A DNA stretch of 64,000 nucleotides from Maribacter sp. ACAM166 (GTDB lineage Bacteria > Bacteroidota > Bacteroidia > Flavobacteriales > Flavobacteriaceae): NCBI RefSeq assembly GCF_005771495.1, contig NZ_VAUW01000012.1:62001-126000 (forward strand). Reading direction: 5' to 3'. A program made the translations under genes and the position numbers. Each line of letters starts with the position of its first letter. Positions within the stretch are counted from its first letter, which is position 1. Under the pieces are notes generated by a model that was not told the origin of the DNA, searched no databases, and saw only the letters and a program-made list of their open reading frames with translations. This document shows positions 18,854-28,642 of this stretch, piece by piece.

Positions 18854-20020
18854 ATGAATCAAATCTTTGAAAACACGGCAACAGCTTTTGCCCTTAAATC
18901 GGACTCTGAATTAGAAAGAGCCTACTTTCTGTTTAAAATGATTTCCAATGAACCCTTGGTTAAAATGGGTTCAGCCATCACCAATTTTGCTTTAAAAGCA
19001 CATTTACCGGTTGAAAGCTTAATCAAGTCTACAGTATTTGACCATTTTTGTGGAGGAATAAGCGAAGAAGACTGTCTTCCTGTAGTAGACAGTTTGTGGG
19101 AAAAGGGGGTAAGTTCCGTTTTAGATTATTCAGTAGAAGGACAGGACGAAGAACATCCATTTGATACAGCAACTGATATGATTCTGAAAATTTTGGATTT
19201 CGTAAAAGAAAAGGATTCAATTCCTTTTGCAGTATTTAAGCCCACTGGGTTTGGTCGTTTTGCATTGTATCAAAAAATGGGTGAGAGAAAGAAACTTACT
19301 AAAGAGGAAGAGGCGGAATGGCAACGAATAGTAAATAGGTATGATAAAGTTTGTAAAAAAGCCCATGATCTTGAAGTATCCTTATTAATAGATGGGGAAG
19401 AGAGTTGGATGCAGGATGCTGCAGATGAACTTGTGGAAACCATGATGCGGAAATACAATAAAAATAAAACTATCGTATTTAATACATTACAGACCTATCG
19501 TTGGGACCGTTTACCATACTTGAAATCATTGAACGAACGAGCTAAAATTGATGGTTTTAGAGTTGGCATGAAAGTGGTTAGGGGTGCTTACATGGAAAAA
19601 GAAAACGAACGAGCTGAAGAGAAAAATTATCCTACTCCAATCTGTAAAAGTAAAAAAGAGACCGATGATAATTTTAATGCCACTATTGCTTATATGGTTA
19701 ATCACCTCGATACGATATCTATTTTTTCCGGAACCCATAACGAAGAAAGCTGTTATACGTTAATGGAGCTAATGGAAGAAAAGGGTCTTCCCAAAAACTA
19801 TGATTTTATATGGTTTGGTCAATTATACGGAATGAGTGACCATATCTCCTTTAATTTGGCAGCGCATGGTTATAACGTTGCAAAATACCTGCCTTTCGGT
19901 CCGGTAAGAGATGTTATGCCTTATTTGATACGAAGGGCAGACGAGAATACTTCTGTAGCGGGCCAGACAAGTAGAGAACTAACACTATTAAAAAAAGAGC
20001 GCAAGCGAAGAAAAATGTAA
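18854..20020 (+). CDS. proline dehydrogenase (monofunctional)
   Basis: 388 residues from ATG 18854. It has the PRODH beta/alpha-barrel of PutA: FAVFKPTGFGRFALY, VSLLIDGEESWMQ, the FAD/substrate region FRVGMKVVRGAYMEKE and the C-terminal YLPFGPVRDVMPYLIRRADENTS with the substrate-binding RR pair. It oxidises proline to pyrroline-5-carboxylate and passes electrons from FAD to quinone. The second enzyme of the pathway is not adjacent. Confidence 0.95.
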   Translation: MNQIFENTATAFALKSDSELERAYFLFKMISNEPLVKMGSAITNFALKAHLPVESLIKSTVFDHFCGGISEEDCLPVVDSLWEKGVSSVLDYSVEGQDEEHPFDTATDMILKILDFVKEKDSIPFAVFKPTGFGRFALYQKMGERKKLTKEEEAEWQRIVNRYDKVCKKAHDLEVSLLIDGEESWMQDAADELVETMMRKYNKNKTIVFNTLQTYRWDRLPYLKSLNERAKIDGFRVGMKVVRGAYMEKENERAEEKNYPTPICKSKKETDDNFNATIAYMVNHLDTISIFSGTHNEESCYTLMELMEEKGLPKNYDFIWFGQLYGMSDHISFNLAAHGYNVAKYLPFGPVRDVMPYLIRRADENTSVAGQTSRELTLLKKERKRRKM

Positions 20021-20033
20021 ATTAATAACGGTT

Positions 20034-20417
20034 CTATTGAACTTCGATTTGTTGAATAGTAGCTTTATTAATGCAGTTTTTCACAGTGAATTTCCATTCT
20101 CTTTCCTTTAATTTAGACGCTACGATATAAGTCTTACATGGAACAGTTTTGGTATTACTGTTACTGAAATCGACATCACCTTCGGTGAGTATATATGTTA
20201 CATCTAAAGAGTCTAATTGATATTGTACCAATTTCAGTTTTACCTCTTCACTATAATGCATGGATTTGGAACGAATATCCTTTAATGTTCGGCAATTAGG
20301 AAGATAGCAAAAATACACTCCTGCTTCTTGAGACTTCTTTTTCAAGAACATGGTTAGAAAAACAATGCCTATAGACATACCTATCAAATAAAATCCCAAC
20401 CTTTTAAGAAAATCCAT
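20034..20417 (-). CDS. membrane-anchored protein, probably DUF4258 type
   Basis: 127 residues. One N-terminal membrane anchor at about 6-25 (RLGFYLIGMSIGIVFLTMFL) is followed by a small cysteine-containing domain (CYLPNC, KTVPCKTYIVAS, KFTVKNCINKATI). The arrangement recalls DUF4258 proteins of flavobacteria, an assignment made from memory of the pattern only. The role is unknown. It converges with proline dehydrogenase and lies downstream of the alanine dehydrogenase gene. Confidence 0.72.
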   Translation of the reverse strand: MDFLKRLGFYLIGMSIGIVFLTMFLKKKSQEAGVYFCYLPNCRTLKDIRSKSMHYSEEVKLKLVQYQLDSLDVTYILTEGDVDFSNSNTKTVPCKTYIVASKLKEREWKFTVKNCINKATIQQIEVQ

Positions 20418-20495
20418 TTTAGTTCTTTAACGTGTTAAAAGAGATCGCAAAATTATGCCTTTTAAAAGGATAGGAAAAGGAATGCTTTCAGTATT

Positions 20496-21695
20496 CTAAA
20501 AAATTAAAAAATTGATGTCGCTATATTGTAGATCAAACCATTCTCCAACAGATTTATTGGTAAGGATGCCATGGTACATATACAGGCCATTGCGTAATCC
20601 TTTATCAAAACGAAGAGAATTTTCTAATCCGCCATCTTCTCCGATTTTCAATAAATAAGGGGTGAAAATATTACTGATGGATACTGAAGCAGTTTTTGGA
20701 TATCTAGATGGAATATTAGGAACACCATAATGAATGACGCCATACTTTTCCCTTGTAGGTTTATTATGATTAGTAATTTCGCTGGTTTCAAAACAGCCAC
20801 CCGTATCGATACTTACATCGATAATTACCGCGCCTTTTTTCATATGTTCAACCATTGTACTTGAAACAACAACAGGTGATCTATCTTTTCCTCTGGTCGC
20901 ACCTATGGCAACGTCACAGCGTTTTAAGGCTTTTAATAAATTTTTGGGTTGTATTGTTGATGTGTAAACAGTTTGCTTAAGATTAGTCTGAATATTTCGA
21001 AGTTTTGTTATTGAGTTGTCAAAAACCTTTACGTTTGCCCCGATACCAATTGCTGATCTGGCTGCAAATTCACCAACCGTACCAGCTCCTATAATAACAA
21101 CTTCTACCGGAGGCACGCCGCTAATGTTACCAAACATTAGTCCGTTACCATTATTATTGGCTGCCATTAATTCTGCAGCAATCAAAACAGAAGATATTCC
21201 CGCTATTTCACTTAGTGATCGTACCGCAGGATATTTTCCTTCTTCATCTCGTATATATTCAAAAGCTATAGCAGTGATTCGTTTTCTTGCTAGTTCCTCA
21301 AAATATTCTTTGTATTGAGTTTTAATTTGAAGCGCTGAAATAATAACGGTCTGCGGATTAATAAATCCTATTTCTGATAGCGTAGGAGGCTCTACTTTCA
21401 AAATAAGGGGACAGGCAAAAACTTTTTTTGTATCCCTTGTGATTTCTCCACCTGCTTTGGTGTAATCTAAATCTGAATAATGAGCTCCTTCACCAGCGCC
21501 CGATTCTATTAAAACACGATGCCCATTAGATGTAATTGCATTTACAGCATCTGGTGTTAGGCAAATTCGCTTTTCTTGGTTTTGATTTTCCTTAGGAATT
21601 CCGATATGTAATTCCCCCTTATGTCTAAAAATCTCTAAAGTTTCTTCTTGCGGAAGTAGTTGTTGTTTACTAAATGGTGAAGTGGGTTGGCTCAT
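20496..21695 (-). CDS. ald: alanine dehydrogenase
   Basis: 399 residues from ATG 21695; an in-frame ATG at 21710 is an alternative. It has the AlaDH/PNT N-terminal domain (IGIPKENQNQEKRICLTPDAV) and the NAD-binding VVIIGAGTVGEFAARSAIGIG. It interconverts L-alanine with pyruvate and ammonia using NAD. The length of about 400 residues is that of the Bacteroidota form. It appears to be a single gene with no obvious operon partner. Confidence 0.93.
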   Translation of the reverse strand: MSQPTSPFSKQQLLPQEETLEIFRHKGELHIGIPKENQNQEKRICLTPDAVNAITSNGHRVLIESGAGEGAHYSDLDYTKAGGEITRDTKKVFACPLILKVEPPTLSEIGFINPQTVIISALQIKTQYKEYFEELARKRITAIAFEYIRDEEGKYPAVRSLSEIAGISSVLIAAELMAANNNGNGLMFGNISGVPPVEVVIIGAGTVGEFAARSAIGIGANVKVFDNSITKLRNIQTNLKQTVYTSTIQPKNLLKALKRCDVAIGATRGKDRSPVVVSSTMVEHMKKGAVIIDVSIDTGGCFETSEITNHNKPTREKYGVIHYGVPNIPSRYPKTASVSISNIFTPYLLKIGEDGGLENSLRFDKGLRNGLYMYHGILTNKSVGEWFDLQYSDINFLIF

Positions 21696-21793
21696 AGATA
21701 ATATATACATTATTCAAATCAGAGATTTGAAACTCAAATGTACAATTTTTAAAGAAATGAATTTCTACTTGACACGTGTAGTGAACACTAGTT

Positions 21794-22453
21794 TTAAAAC
21801 TTAAAATGTAACCAACCTTGAATACGCTCTTGCAAGCCTTTTAAAATAGTCTCTATATTTCCGGTTGACATTTTTGTGTTTAATTCTTCAGACATTGATT
21901 TCATTTCAATTTCGTCTTCAATGTCAATTGATTTATCGAGCGATGTATGCTTATTATCAAAATCTTTTTGCTTCAGCTCTTCAAGTTCTGCATCTATTGC
22001 TTCCAAATCAATACCATGAACATGCTTATCGTATAAGGTTAGTCTAATAAAATACACAAATGGGATAGTTATCATACAGATAGGAATCAACCACCAAATA
22101 TTGTCAGTGTCGAGATAGGAATCGGAATCAAAAAAGACCTCGAATAATTGAAATGCAAACATTGCAATTGGAATGATGATAATGTGATACCACCAATCTC
22201 TAGATGTTAAAAACCAAAAAATGAGCAAATAAAGAGGAACTATTTTACTTGTAAGAAACCACAAGTAAGTTTGAGTATCAGCAAAGCCATTATTACCCAT
22301 AGTTAACCCTAAAATGGATACATCTCCATTAGATTCGTAAGGCAGATAATCATATACCTTGTATAAAAAAGGGGAAATAGCTATAAAAAACACAAGTAAA
22401 GATTCAAGAAAAATCTTTTTTTTGGCCTTCTTTTTTTTTACTTTATTTATCAT
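21794..22453 (-). CDS. integral membrane protein of unknown function
   Basis: 219 residues. After a lysine-rich start (KVKKKKAKKKIF) there are four likely membrane segments at about 14-32, 63-83, 88-106 and 119-138, followed by a long charged cytoplasmic tail with acidic repeats (DAELEEL, SIDIEDEIEMKSM). I recognise no family. It is alone between terminator-like sequences. Confidence 0.7.
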   Translation of the reverse strand: MINKVKKKKAKKKIFLESLLVFFIAISPFLYKVYDYLPYESNGDVSILGLTMGNNGFADTQTYLWFLTSKIVPLYLLIFWFLTSRDWWYHIIIIPIAMFAFQLFEVFFDSDSYLDTDNIWWLIPICMITIPFVYFIRLTLYDKHVHGIDLEAIDAELEELKQKDFDNKHTSLDKSIDIEDEIEMKSMSEELNTKMSTGNIETILKGLQERIQGWLHFKF

Positions 22454-22506
22454 TTGCAGTATAGAATTACTATATGCTAACGAAGTTTTAAGTAAATTAT
22501 TATAAA

Positions 22507-22534
22507 TAAAAAAAGAGCAATAAAATTGCTCTTT
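22507..22534 (-). terminator. terminator of the small exported peptide gene
   Basis: TTGCTCTTT (22526-22534) and AAAGAGCAA (22512-22520) form a 9-bp stem; on the minus strand a run of T follows at 22507-22511. It lies 24 bases after the stop of the 43-residue gene. Confidence 0.75.
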
Positions 22535-22557
22535 AATCTTTAATAGAAAAATTTAAA

Positions 22558-22689
22558 TTAAATCCTTCTATCCAATTTTCTTTTGTCAACATTTATGTCC
22601 TGATTATCAAGATTGATAATTGGAGCAGCCATAGCTAAAAGAAATACACCTAATGCCAAAGAGGCAAGAAAAGTTCTTTTGTTCTTCAT
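22558..22689 (-). CDS. 43-residue peptide with signal-like N-terminus
   Basis: From ATG 22689 the product is 43 residues: a basic start, a hydrophobic segment (SLALGVFLLAMAAPI) and a short charged tail ending KRKLDRRI. The frame opens further upstream at 22752, but the shorter start gives a normal signal peptide. A terminator follows directly. I recognise no family. Its being a real gene is supported by this and by the pattern of similar tiny exported peptides in flavobacteria. Confidence 0.55.
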   Translation of the reverse strand: MKNKRTFLASLALGVFLLAMAAPIINLDNQDINVDKRKLDRRI

Positions 22690-22907
22690 TTTCAAGGGAT
22701 TTTTGGTTAAACATTTATTTGTTCTATTGCAAACGTAATAAATATTATACAAATAAAATGTGATTAAACGTTAAAATTATACACTTTAACCGAAAAAATG
22801 AACGTTTTGTCGATTCATATGTTTTTCATCGAAAAAATACAATAAAATATCATCTTAAACGATGGAAAATAAACATGTAGTCTTACGTTGCTTTAAAAAC
22901 CAAAAAT

Positions 22908-23327
22908 TTAAAAATTGTTGACCAGTATTAACTTTCTCGTTTTCTCATCTACTATCTCAATTTTGACTATCTGCGCATCTTGAGGAACTAAATTGGGTAT
23001 TTTCTCCGGCCATTCCATAAAAACCCATTCATTTGTATTTAGATAGTCGTCTAGCCCCATGTCCATAGCTTCTATTTCATCATTTAATCGATAAAAATCA
23101 AAATGATAGCCAAGTAGTTCCCCATTTTCTAATGCATATTCATTTACAAGTCCGAATGTTGGGCTACTTACATTATCAGTACCGCCCAATTCTTTAACAA
23201 GTGCTTTTATTAACGTTGTTTTTCCAGCTCCCATGGGAGCGTAAAATGCGATAACCTTACTTTTAGAATATTGAATTATTTGGTTTGCAATTTTTTGCAG
23301 TCCATTTTCTCTATAAATAAATTCCAT
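22908..23327 (-). CDS. tsaE: tRNA threonylcarbamoyladenosine biosynthesis ATPase
   Basis: 139 residues. The Walker A motif is APMGAGKTTLIK, followed by SSPTFGLVNEY, HFDFYRL and FMEWPEKI, the diagnostic TsaE motifs. TsaE works with TsaB, TsaC and TsaD to make t6A at position 37 of ANN-decoding tRNAs. It starts 10 bases after porX on the same strand, so the two are likely co-transcribed. Confidence 0.95.
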   Translation of the reverse strand: MEFIYRENGLQKIANQIIQYSKSKVIAFYAPMGAGKTTLIKALVKELGGTDNVSSPTFGLVNEYALENGELLGYHFDFYRLNDEIEAMDMGLDDYLNTNEWVFMEWPEKIPNLVPQDAQIVKIEIVDEKTRKLILVNNF

Positions 23328-23337
23328 AAAATTTAAT

Positions 23338-24882
23338 TTATTTAGGTTCTAAAACTACAAATGGTATAATCATTTCCTCTAAAGAAACGCCACCATGTTG
23401 ATATGTATTTCTATAATAATTTACATAATGATTGTAGTTATTTGGATAGGCAAAAAAGAAATCATTTTTAGCAAAAATGTACGAACTACTCATGTTAATA
23501 CTGGGCAAATAAATAGATTTAGGGTTTTTTATTGCTAAAACGTCATTTTTTTCATGTGTAAGACTTCGACCTGTTTTATACCTTAAGTTCAAACTTGTCT
23601 CACGGTCACCTACAACCTTTGACGGTGATTTTACATTAATGGTGCCATGGTCTGTTGTAATAATTAGTTTCATACCCAGTACTTGTGCTTGCTGAATTAT
23701 TTCTAACATGGGTGAATTTTTAAACCAACTTGTCGTTAATGACCGATACGATTTGTCATTAGAGGCCAACTCTTTTATAACTTCCATTTCTGTTTTTGAA
23801 TGGGAGAGCATATCCACAAAATTATATACGATTACTGTTAGGTCGTTATCCTTTTGTGATTTGAAATTTTGACTTAAGTGTTTGCCTTGTTTTAGGCTAC
23901 TGATTTTGTGGTACTCCCACTTTAAATCAAGCCCGTTTCGCTTTAATTGCTCGCCTAAAAATTTGTTTTCGAATAAATTTTTACCTCCTTCATCGGTATC
24001 ATTTTTCCACCAGTCTGGATATTTTTTTTCCATATCCAATGGTGTTAACCCCGAAAATATAGCGTTACGTGCGTACTGGGTAGCTGTAGGTAGAATACTA
24101 TAGTAAGAATTTTCTTTTTTCTTTTTATAAAAGGAATTAACCGTGTCTTCAAATGCATACCACTGGTCATATCGTAAATTATCTACAACAAGTAATAGCG
24201 TCTTTTGGTTTTTAATTTCGGGTATAATCCACTCTTTAAATAGGGTATGTGACATTACTGGGGCATCTGCATCGGTGAACCAGTCTGTATAGTTGCGCTC
24301 TACAAATTTTCCAAATTGCTGATTAGCTTCAATCTTTTGAGATTCCAGTATTTCGAACATACCACTATCTTCGATCTCTTCTAACTGCAATTCCCAGTAA
24401 ATCAACTTCTTATATAAGTCAGCCCATTCTTGGTATGTATTCACCATAGAAAGGTCCATTGCTATTTTTCTGAATTCCTGTTGATAATTACTGGTTGTTT
24501 TTTCAGAAATCAATCTAGAGTGGTCTAAATTCTTTTTAAGGGAAAGTAAAATTTGATTTGGATTGACAGGCTTTATAAGATAATCAGCTATTTTTGAACC
24601 AATAGCTTCTTCCATTATAAATTCTTCTTCACTTTTCGTAATCATTACTACAGGTATAGAACTATCAATAATCTTTATTTCAGAAAGGGTCTCTAAACCT
24701 GAAATACCGGGCATATTTTCATCTAAGAAAACAATATCTACTCTATTTTCGGCTAATTCTTCTAGCGCCTCCTGACCGCTTTGACAGGTGATGACCTGAT
24801 AATTTTTTGCTTCTAAAAAAAGAATATGAGGCTTTAGTAAATCGATTTCATCGTCTACCCATAATATTTTTATCTTGTTCAT
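23338..24882 (-). CDS. porX: PorX: response regulator with PglZ/alkaline-phosphatase-like domain
   Basis: 514 residues. An N-terminal receiver domain (about 1-120) has the acidic pair in LWVDDE, the phospho-acceptor Asp54 in VFLDENMPG and a KP motif (LIKPVNPN). A C-terminal PglZ-type alkaline-phosphatase superfamily domain carries LLVVDNLRYDQW, FSGLTPLDMEKKYP and TTDHGT. PorX, with the kinase PorY, regulates type IX secretion genes in Porphyromonas and Flavobacterium. Its presence implies a T9SS elsewhere in the genome. It is divergent from the HD gene. Confidence 0.93.
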   Translation of the reverse strand: MNKIKILWVDDEIDLLKPHILFLEAKNYQVITCQSGQEALEELAENRVDIVFLDENMPGISGLETLSEIKIIDSSIPVVMITKSEEEFIMEEAIGSKIADYLIKPVNPNQILLSLKKNLDHSRLISEKTTSNYQQEFRKIAMDLSMVNTYQEWADLYKKLIYWELQLEEIEDSGMFEILESQKIEANQQFGKFVERNYTDWFTDADAPVMSHTLFKEWIIPEIKNQKTLLLVVDNLRYDQWYAFEDTVNSFYKKKKENSYYSILPTATQYARNAIFSGLTPLDMEKKYPDWWKNDTDEGGKNLFENKFLGEQLKRNGLDLKWEYHKISSLKQGKHLSQNFKSQKDNDLTVIVYNFVDMLSHSKTEMEVIKELASNDKSYRSLTTSWFKNSPMLEIIQQAQVLGMKLIITTDHGTINVKSPSKVVGDRETSLNLRYKTGRSLTHEKNDVLAIKNPKSIYLPSINMSSSYIFAKNDFFFAYPNNYNHYVNYYRNTYQHGGVSLEEMIIPFVVLEPK

Positions 24883-24929
24883 TGATTCATTAATTTGACG
24901 ATTATCAAATGCTATGTGATGCTTTTGTA

Positions 24930-24937
24930 TAACTTTG
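24930..24937 (+). promoter_or_regulatory. -7 promoter element of the HD hydrolase gene
   Basis: TAACTTTG matches TAnnTTTG and lies 31 bases before the TTG start at 24969. Confidence 0.5.
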
Positions 24938-24968
24938 AAATGTTAATTTCAGAAAAGACAAATCTATC

Positions 24969-26198
24969 TTGAAGACACCAAACAAATTGAAAATCTTTAA
25001 TGATCCAATTTACGGATTTATTAGAATTCCCAACACGCTCATATTCGACCTAATTGCTGATCCATATTTTCAAAGATTACGTAGAATTTCTCAAATGGGA
25101 TTGTCATATTTGGTTTATCCAGGTGCACATCATACTCGTTTTCATCATGCATTAGGGTGTATGTATTTAATGCAGAGGTCTATTCAAGTGCTTAGTTTTA
25201 AAGGAGTTGAGTTCACTCAAACTGAAGAAGATGGCTTATTGGGTGCGATACTTTTGCATGATATAGGACACGGTCCTTTTTCACATGCAATGGAACATAG
25301 TATCGTAGAAGGCGTGAGTCATGAGTTTATTTCGCTTCAGTTTATGCAGGAACTCAATGAGCGATTTAACGGAAGTTTAACGGAAGCAATTTCCATTTTT
25401 ACCGGAAAACATCCTAAAAAGTTCTTGAATCAGTTGGTTTCAAGTCAGTTAGATATGGATCGACTTGACTATTTAAAAAGAGACAGTTTCTATACAGGAG
25501 TGGCTGAAGGAAACACCAATGCTGAACGATTGATAACCATGCTAAACGTTGTTGATGGTAATCTTGTGGTTGAAGAAAAGGGAATATATTCTGTTGAAAA
25601 ATTCTTAATGGCAAGAAGGTTTATGTATTGGCAGGTCTATTTGCATAAAACCGGGGTAGTGGCCGAACAATTATTAATTAGTATTTTAAAAAGGGCACGA
25701 TTTCTTATAAGAAAGGGAGTATCATTAAATTGCAGCAAACCTTTACATTTTTTCTTGACACATAAAATTAATAATAACAATTTTGACAAGGAAACCTTGG
25801 AAACGTTCGCAAAGTTAGATGATGTTGATATTCTTGCTGCTTTGAAAGAATGGCAATTTGAGGATGATTTTGTGCTTTCTGAGCTTTGTGAAATGATTAT
25901 TAATAGGAAATTACTTCATATCAAGCTTAAAAAAGAGCCTATAAATGAGCGTAGATTTCAAGCTAAATTTGATAAAATTAAACAGCAGTATAGCTTAACC
26001 AATGAACAAACCTCCTATTTTGTTTTTAAGGGGGAATTGAAGAACAAGGCTTATGATAGGCAACATCAAAACATTAATATATTACGAAAAAATGGTAAAA
26101 TTACAGATGTCGCTAAGTTATCTGATCACCTTAATTTAAATGCACTTTCTAAAACGGTGACCAAATATTATATGTGTTACCCCAAAGTGGCAGTTTAA
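24969..26198 (+). CDS. HD-domain phosphohydrolase (dNTPase-like)
   Basis: 409 residues with a TTG start; the frame opens only at 24939 and has no ATG or GTG before this. The HD metal site is complete: HHTRFHHALG, HDIGHGPFSHAMEH and the later Asp in SQLDMDRLDYL. Proteins of this SAMHD1/dGTPase-like group hydrolyse dNTPs or related nucleotides; the substrate here is unproven. It stands at the head of the lipid A gene run, with 23 bases before lpxD. Confidence 0.88.
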   Translation: MKTPNKLKIFNDPIYGFIRIPNTLIFDLIADPYFQRLRRISQMGLSYLVYPGAHHTRFHHALGCMYLMQRSIQVLSFKGVEFTQTEEDGLLGAILLHDIGHGPFSHAMEHSIVEGVSHEFISLQFMQELNERFNGSLTEAISIFTGKHPKKFLNQLVSSQLDMDRLDYLKRDSFYTGVAEGNTNAERLITMLNVVDGNLVVEEKGIYSVEKFLMARRFMYWQVYLHKTGVVAEQLLISILKRARFLIRKGVSLNCSKPLHFFLTHKINNNNFDKETLETFAKLDDVDILAALKEWQFEDDFVLSELCEMIINRKLLHIKLKKEPINERRFQAKFDKIKQQYSLTNEQTSYFVFKGELKNKAYDRQHQNINILRKNGKITDVAKLSDHLNLNALSKTVTKYYMCYPKVAV

Positions 26199-26221
26199 CT
26201 ATTTTTCTTACTTTTACGCTC

Positions 26222-27238
26222 ATGAAATTCACAGCAGGTCAGATTGCGGGTATTTTAGAAGGAGAAGTACATGGGAATCCAGAAATAGCCGTGCATAAAC
26301 TTGCTAAAATTGAAGAGGGAGAGGAAGGTTCCCTAACATTTTTGGCGAATCCTAAATACACTTCTTTTATTTATAAGACCAAGTCTTCAGTTATCATAGT
26401 TAATAAAAGTTTTATTCCTGAGCAACACCTCACAACGACTTTGATAAAGGTAGATGATGCTTATAAATCATTTTCGAAATTGTTGGAGTATTATAACCAA
26501 GTAAAAAACAATAAGGTAGGAGTAGAGGAGCCTATTTTTAAATCTGATACGGCTACATATGGTTCGGATATTTATTTAGGTGCTTTTTCCTATTTAGGTA
26601 ATAATGTAACGCTAGGTGATAATGTAAAGGTGTATCCCAACGTATATATTGGAGACAATGTTACCGTAGGCAATAACGTTACAATTTTTGCGGGTGCTAA
26701 AATTTATTCTGAAACTATCATTGGCGATAATTGTGTTGTTCATAGTGGAGTGGTTCTTGGAGCGGACGGATTTGGATTTGCACCAAATGATAATGGTGAA
26801 TTTACCAAAGTGCCCCAGACCGGCAATGTGATATTAGAAGACAATGTAGATGTGGGTGCCGGCACCACTATAGATCGTGCTACATTGGGATCTACAATTT
26901 TAAGGAAAGGCGTAAAGTTGGATAACCAAATACAAATTGCCCACAACGTTGAAATTGGCGATCATACGGTTATTGCTGCTCAAACAGGTATTGCAGGGTC
27001 TACCAAAATAGGGAAACATTGTATGATTGGTGGGCAAGTGGGAATTGTTGGTCATATCATTATTGGTGACTTTGTAAAAATACAGGCACAATCAGGTATA
27101 GGAAGAAATGTAAAAGACCATGAAGTTTTACAGGGTTCACCTGCATTAAATTATGGCGAGTTTAATAAATCATATGTCCATTTTAAGAACTTATCAAGAA
27201 TAATAAGTAGAATCGACACTTTAGAAAAGAAAGACTGA
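26222..27238 (+). CDS. lpxD: UDP-3-O-acylglucosamine N-acyltransferase
   Basis: 338 residues from ATG 26222; the frame opens at 26174 inside the previous gene. An N-terminal LpxD uridine-binding domain is followed by hexapeptide repeats making a left-handed beta helix (about 105-300), with the catalytic His region LDNQIQIAHNVEIG. It adds the second 3-hydroxyacyl chain in lipid A synthesis. It is followed two bases later by lpxC-fabZ, so translation is probably linked. Confidence 0.96.
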   Translation: MKFTAGQIAGILEGEVHGNPEIAVHKLAKIEEGEEGSLTFLANPKYTSFIYKTKSSVIIVNKSFIPEQHLTTTLIKVDDAYKSFSKLLEYYNQVKNNKVGVEEPIFKSDTATYGSDIYLGAFSYLGNNVTLGDNVKVYPNVYIGDNVTVGNNVTIFAGAKIYSETIIGDNCVVHSGVVLGADGFGFAPNDNGEFTKVPQTGNVILEDNVDVGAGTTIDRATLGSTILRKGVKLDNQIQIAHNVEIGDHTVIAAQTGIAGSTKIGKHCMIGGQVGIVGHIIIGDFVKIQAQSGIGRNVKDHEVLQGSPALNYGEFNKSYVHFKNLSRIISRIDTLEKKD

Positions 27239-27240
27239 CG

Positions 27241-28641
27241 ATGAGTACAACAAGTATCAAACAAAGAACAATAAGTAAAGAGGTAAGTCTAACAGGTGTA
27301 GGTTTGCATACGGGTAGCGATGTTACCATAAAATTTTTACCTGCAAATGAAAACCATGGCTATGCTTTTAAAAGGATAGATTTGGAGGGCGAGCCTATTA
27401 TTCCTGCAGATGCCAACCTAGTGGTGAATACCCAAAGAGGCACCAATTTAGAGAAGAATGGTGTTAAAATTCAAACTTCTGAGCATGTTTTAGCGGCCTT
27501 AGTTGGTCTAGAAATTGATAATGTTTTAATTGAATTGAATGCAGCAGAACCACCGATAATGGATGGTTCCTCTAAGTTTTTTGTAGAAGTATTGGAAAAT
27601 GCTGGAATCATAGAGCAAAATGCGGTGCGGGAAGAATACATTGTTAAAGATGTTATCACTTTTAAAGATGATACTACTGGTAGTGAAATAACTGTTATTC
27701 CTTCTGATGAATATCAAGTGATGACCATGGTAGATTTTGGAACCAAAGTTTTAGGGACCCAAAATGCTACTTTAGATAAAATATCAGATTTTAAGTCGGA
27801 AATCTCTAATGCTCGTACCTTTAGTTTCCTTCATGAGTTAGAAATGCTTTTAGAAAATGGACTTATAAAAGGAGGGGATTTAAATAATGCCATCGTTTAT
27901 GTGGATAAGGAAATTTCTGAAGCCACAATGATGAAATTAGAAAAGGCGTTTGATAAAAAGAAGCTATCCGTAAAGGCAAACGGTATTTTAGATAATCTTA
28001 CATTACACCAACCTAATGAAGCAGCTAGGCATAAGCTTTTAGATGTCATAGGAGATTTGGCGTTAGTCGGAACTCGCATACGAGGTAAGGTTATTGCAAA
28101 TAAACCTGGGCATTATGTGAATAACCAGTTTGCTAAGAAGCTTGCGCAAATTATTAAATTGGAAAAGCGAAATAAAGTTCCTAAATACGATTTAAGTTTG
28201 CCTCCATTGATGGATATCCATAAGATTATGGATATGTTGCCACATAGACCTCCCTTTTTGTTAATAGATCGTATAATTGAACTTTCTAAAGAGCATGTAG
28301 TGGGTATGAAAAATGTGACCATGAACGAACCATTTTTTATGGGTCACTTTCCTGGAGCTCCAGTAATGCCTGGGGTACTTCAGGTAGAAGCTATGGCACA
28401 AACTGGCGGTATTTTGGTTTTAAGTACCGTTCCCGATCCAGAAAATTATTTGACTTTATTTATGAAAATTGATAAAGTGAAATTCAAAAGACAAGTATTA
28501 CCTGGTGATACATTAATATTCCATTGTAGTTTAATTACACCAATTAGAAGAGGTATCTGTCATATGCAAGCCTATGCCTATGCCAATGATAAATTGGTTA
28601 GCGAAGCTGAATTGATGGCGCAAATAGTTAAAAGAACATAG
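27241..28641 (+). CDS. lpxC/fabZ: bifunctional LpxC deacetylase / FabZ dehydratase fusion
   Basis: 466 residues. Residues 1-310 are LpxC, with zinc-site SEHVLAAL and HKLLDVIGDLAL. Residues about 320-466 are FabZ, with LPHRPPFLLIDRI and GHFPGAPVMPGVLQVEAMAQ. The fusion couples the committed step of lipid A synthesis to a fatty-acid dehydratase that competes for the same hydroxyacyl-ACP pool. The fusion is known across Bacteroidota. lpxA begins one base after its stop. Confidence 0.97.
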   Translation: MSTTSIKQRTISKEVSLTGVGLHTGSDVTIKFLPANENHGYAFKRIDLEGEPIIPADANLVVNTQRGTNLEKNGVKIQTSEHVLAALVGLEIDNVLIELNAAEPPIMDGSSKFFVEVLENAGIIEQNAVREEYIVKDVITFKDDTTGSEITVIPSDEYQVMTMVDFGTKVLGTQNATLDKISDFKSEISNARTFSFLHELEMLLENGLIKGGDLNNAIVYVDKEISEATMMKLEKAFDKKKLSVKANGILDNLTLHQPNEAARHKLLDVIGDLALVGTRIRGKVIANKPGHYVNNQFAKKLAQIIKLEKRNKVPKYDLSLPPLMDIHKIMDMLPHRPPFLLIDRIIELSKEHVVGMKNVTMNEPFFMGHFPGAPVMPGVLQVEAMAQTGGILVLSTVPDPENYLTLFMKIDKVKFKRQVLPGDTLIFHCSLITPIRRGICHMQAYAYANDKLVSEAELMAQIVKRT

Positions 28642-28642
28642 C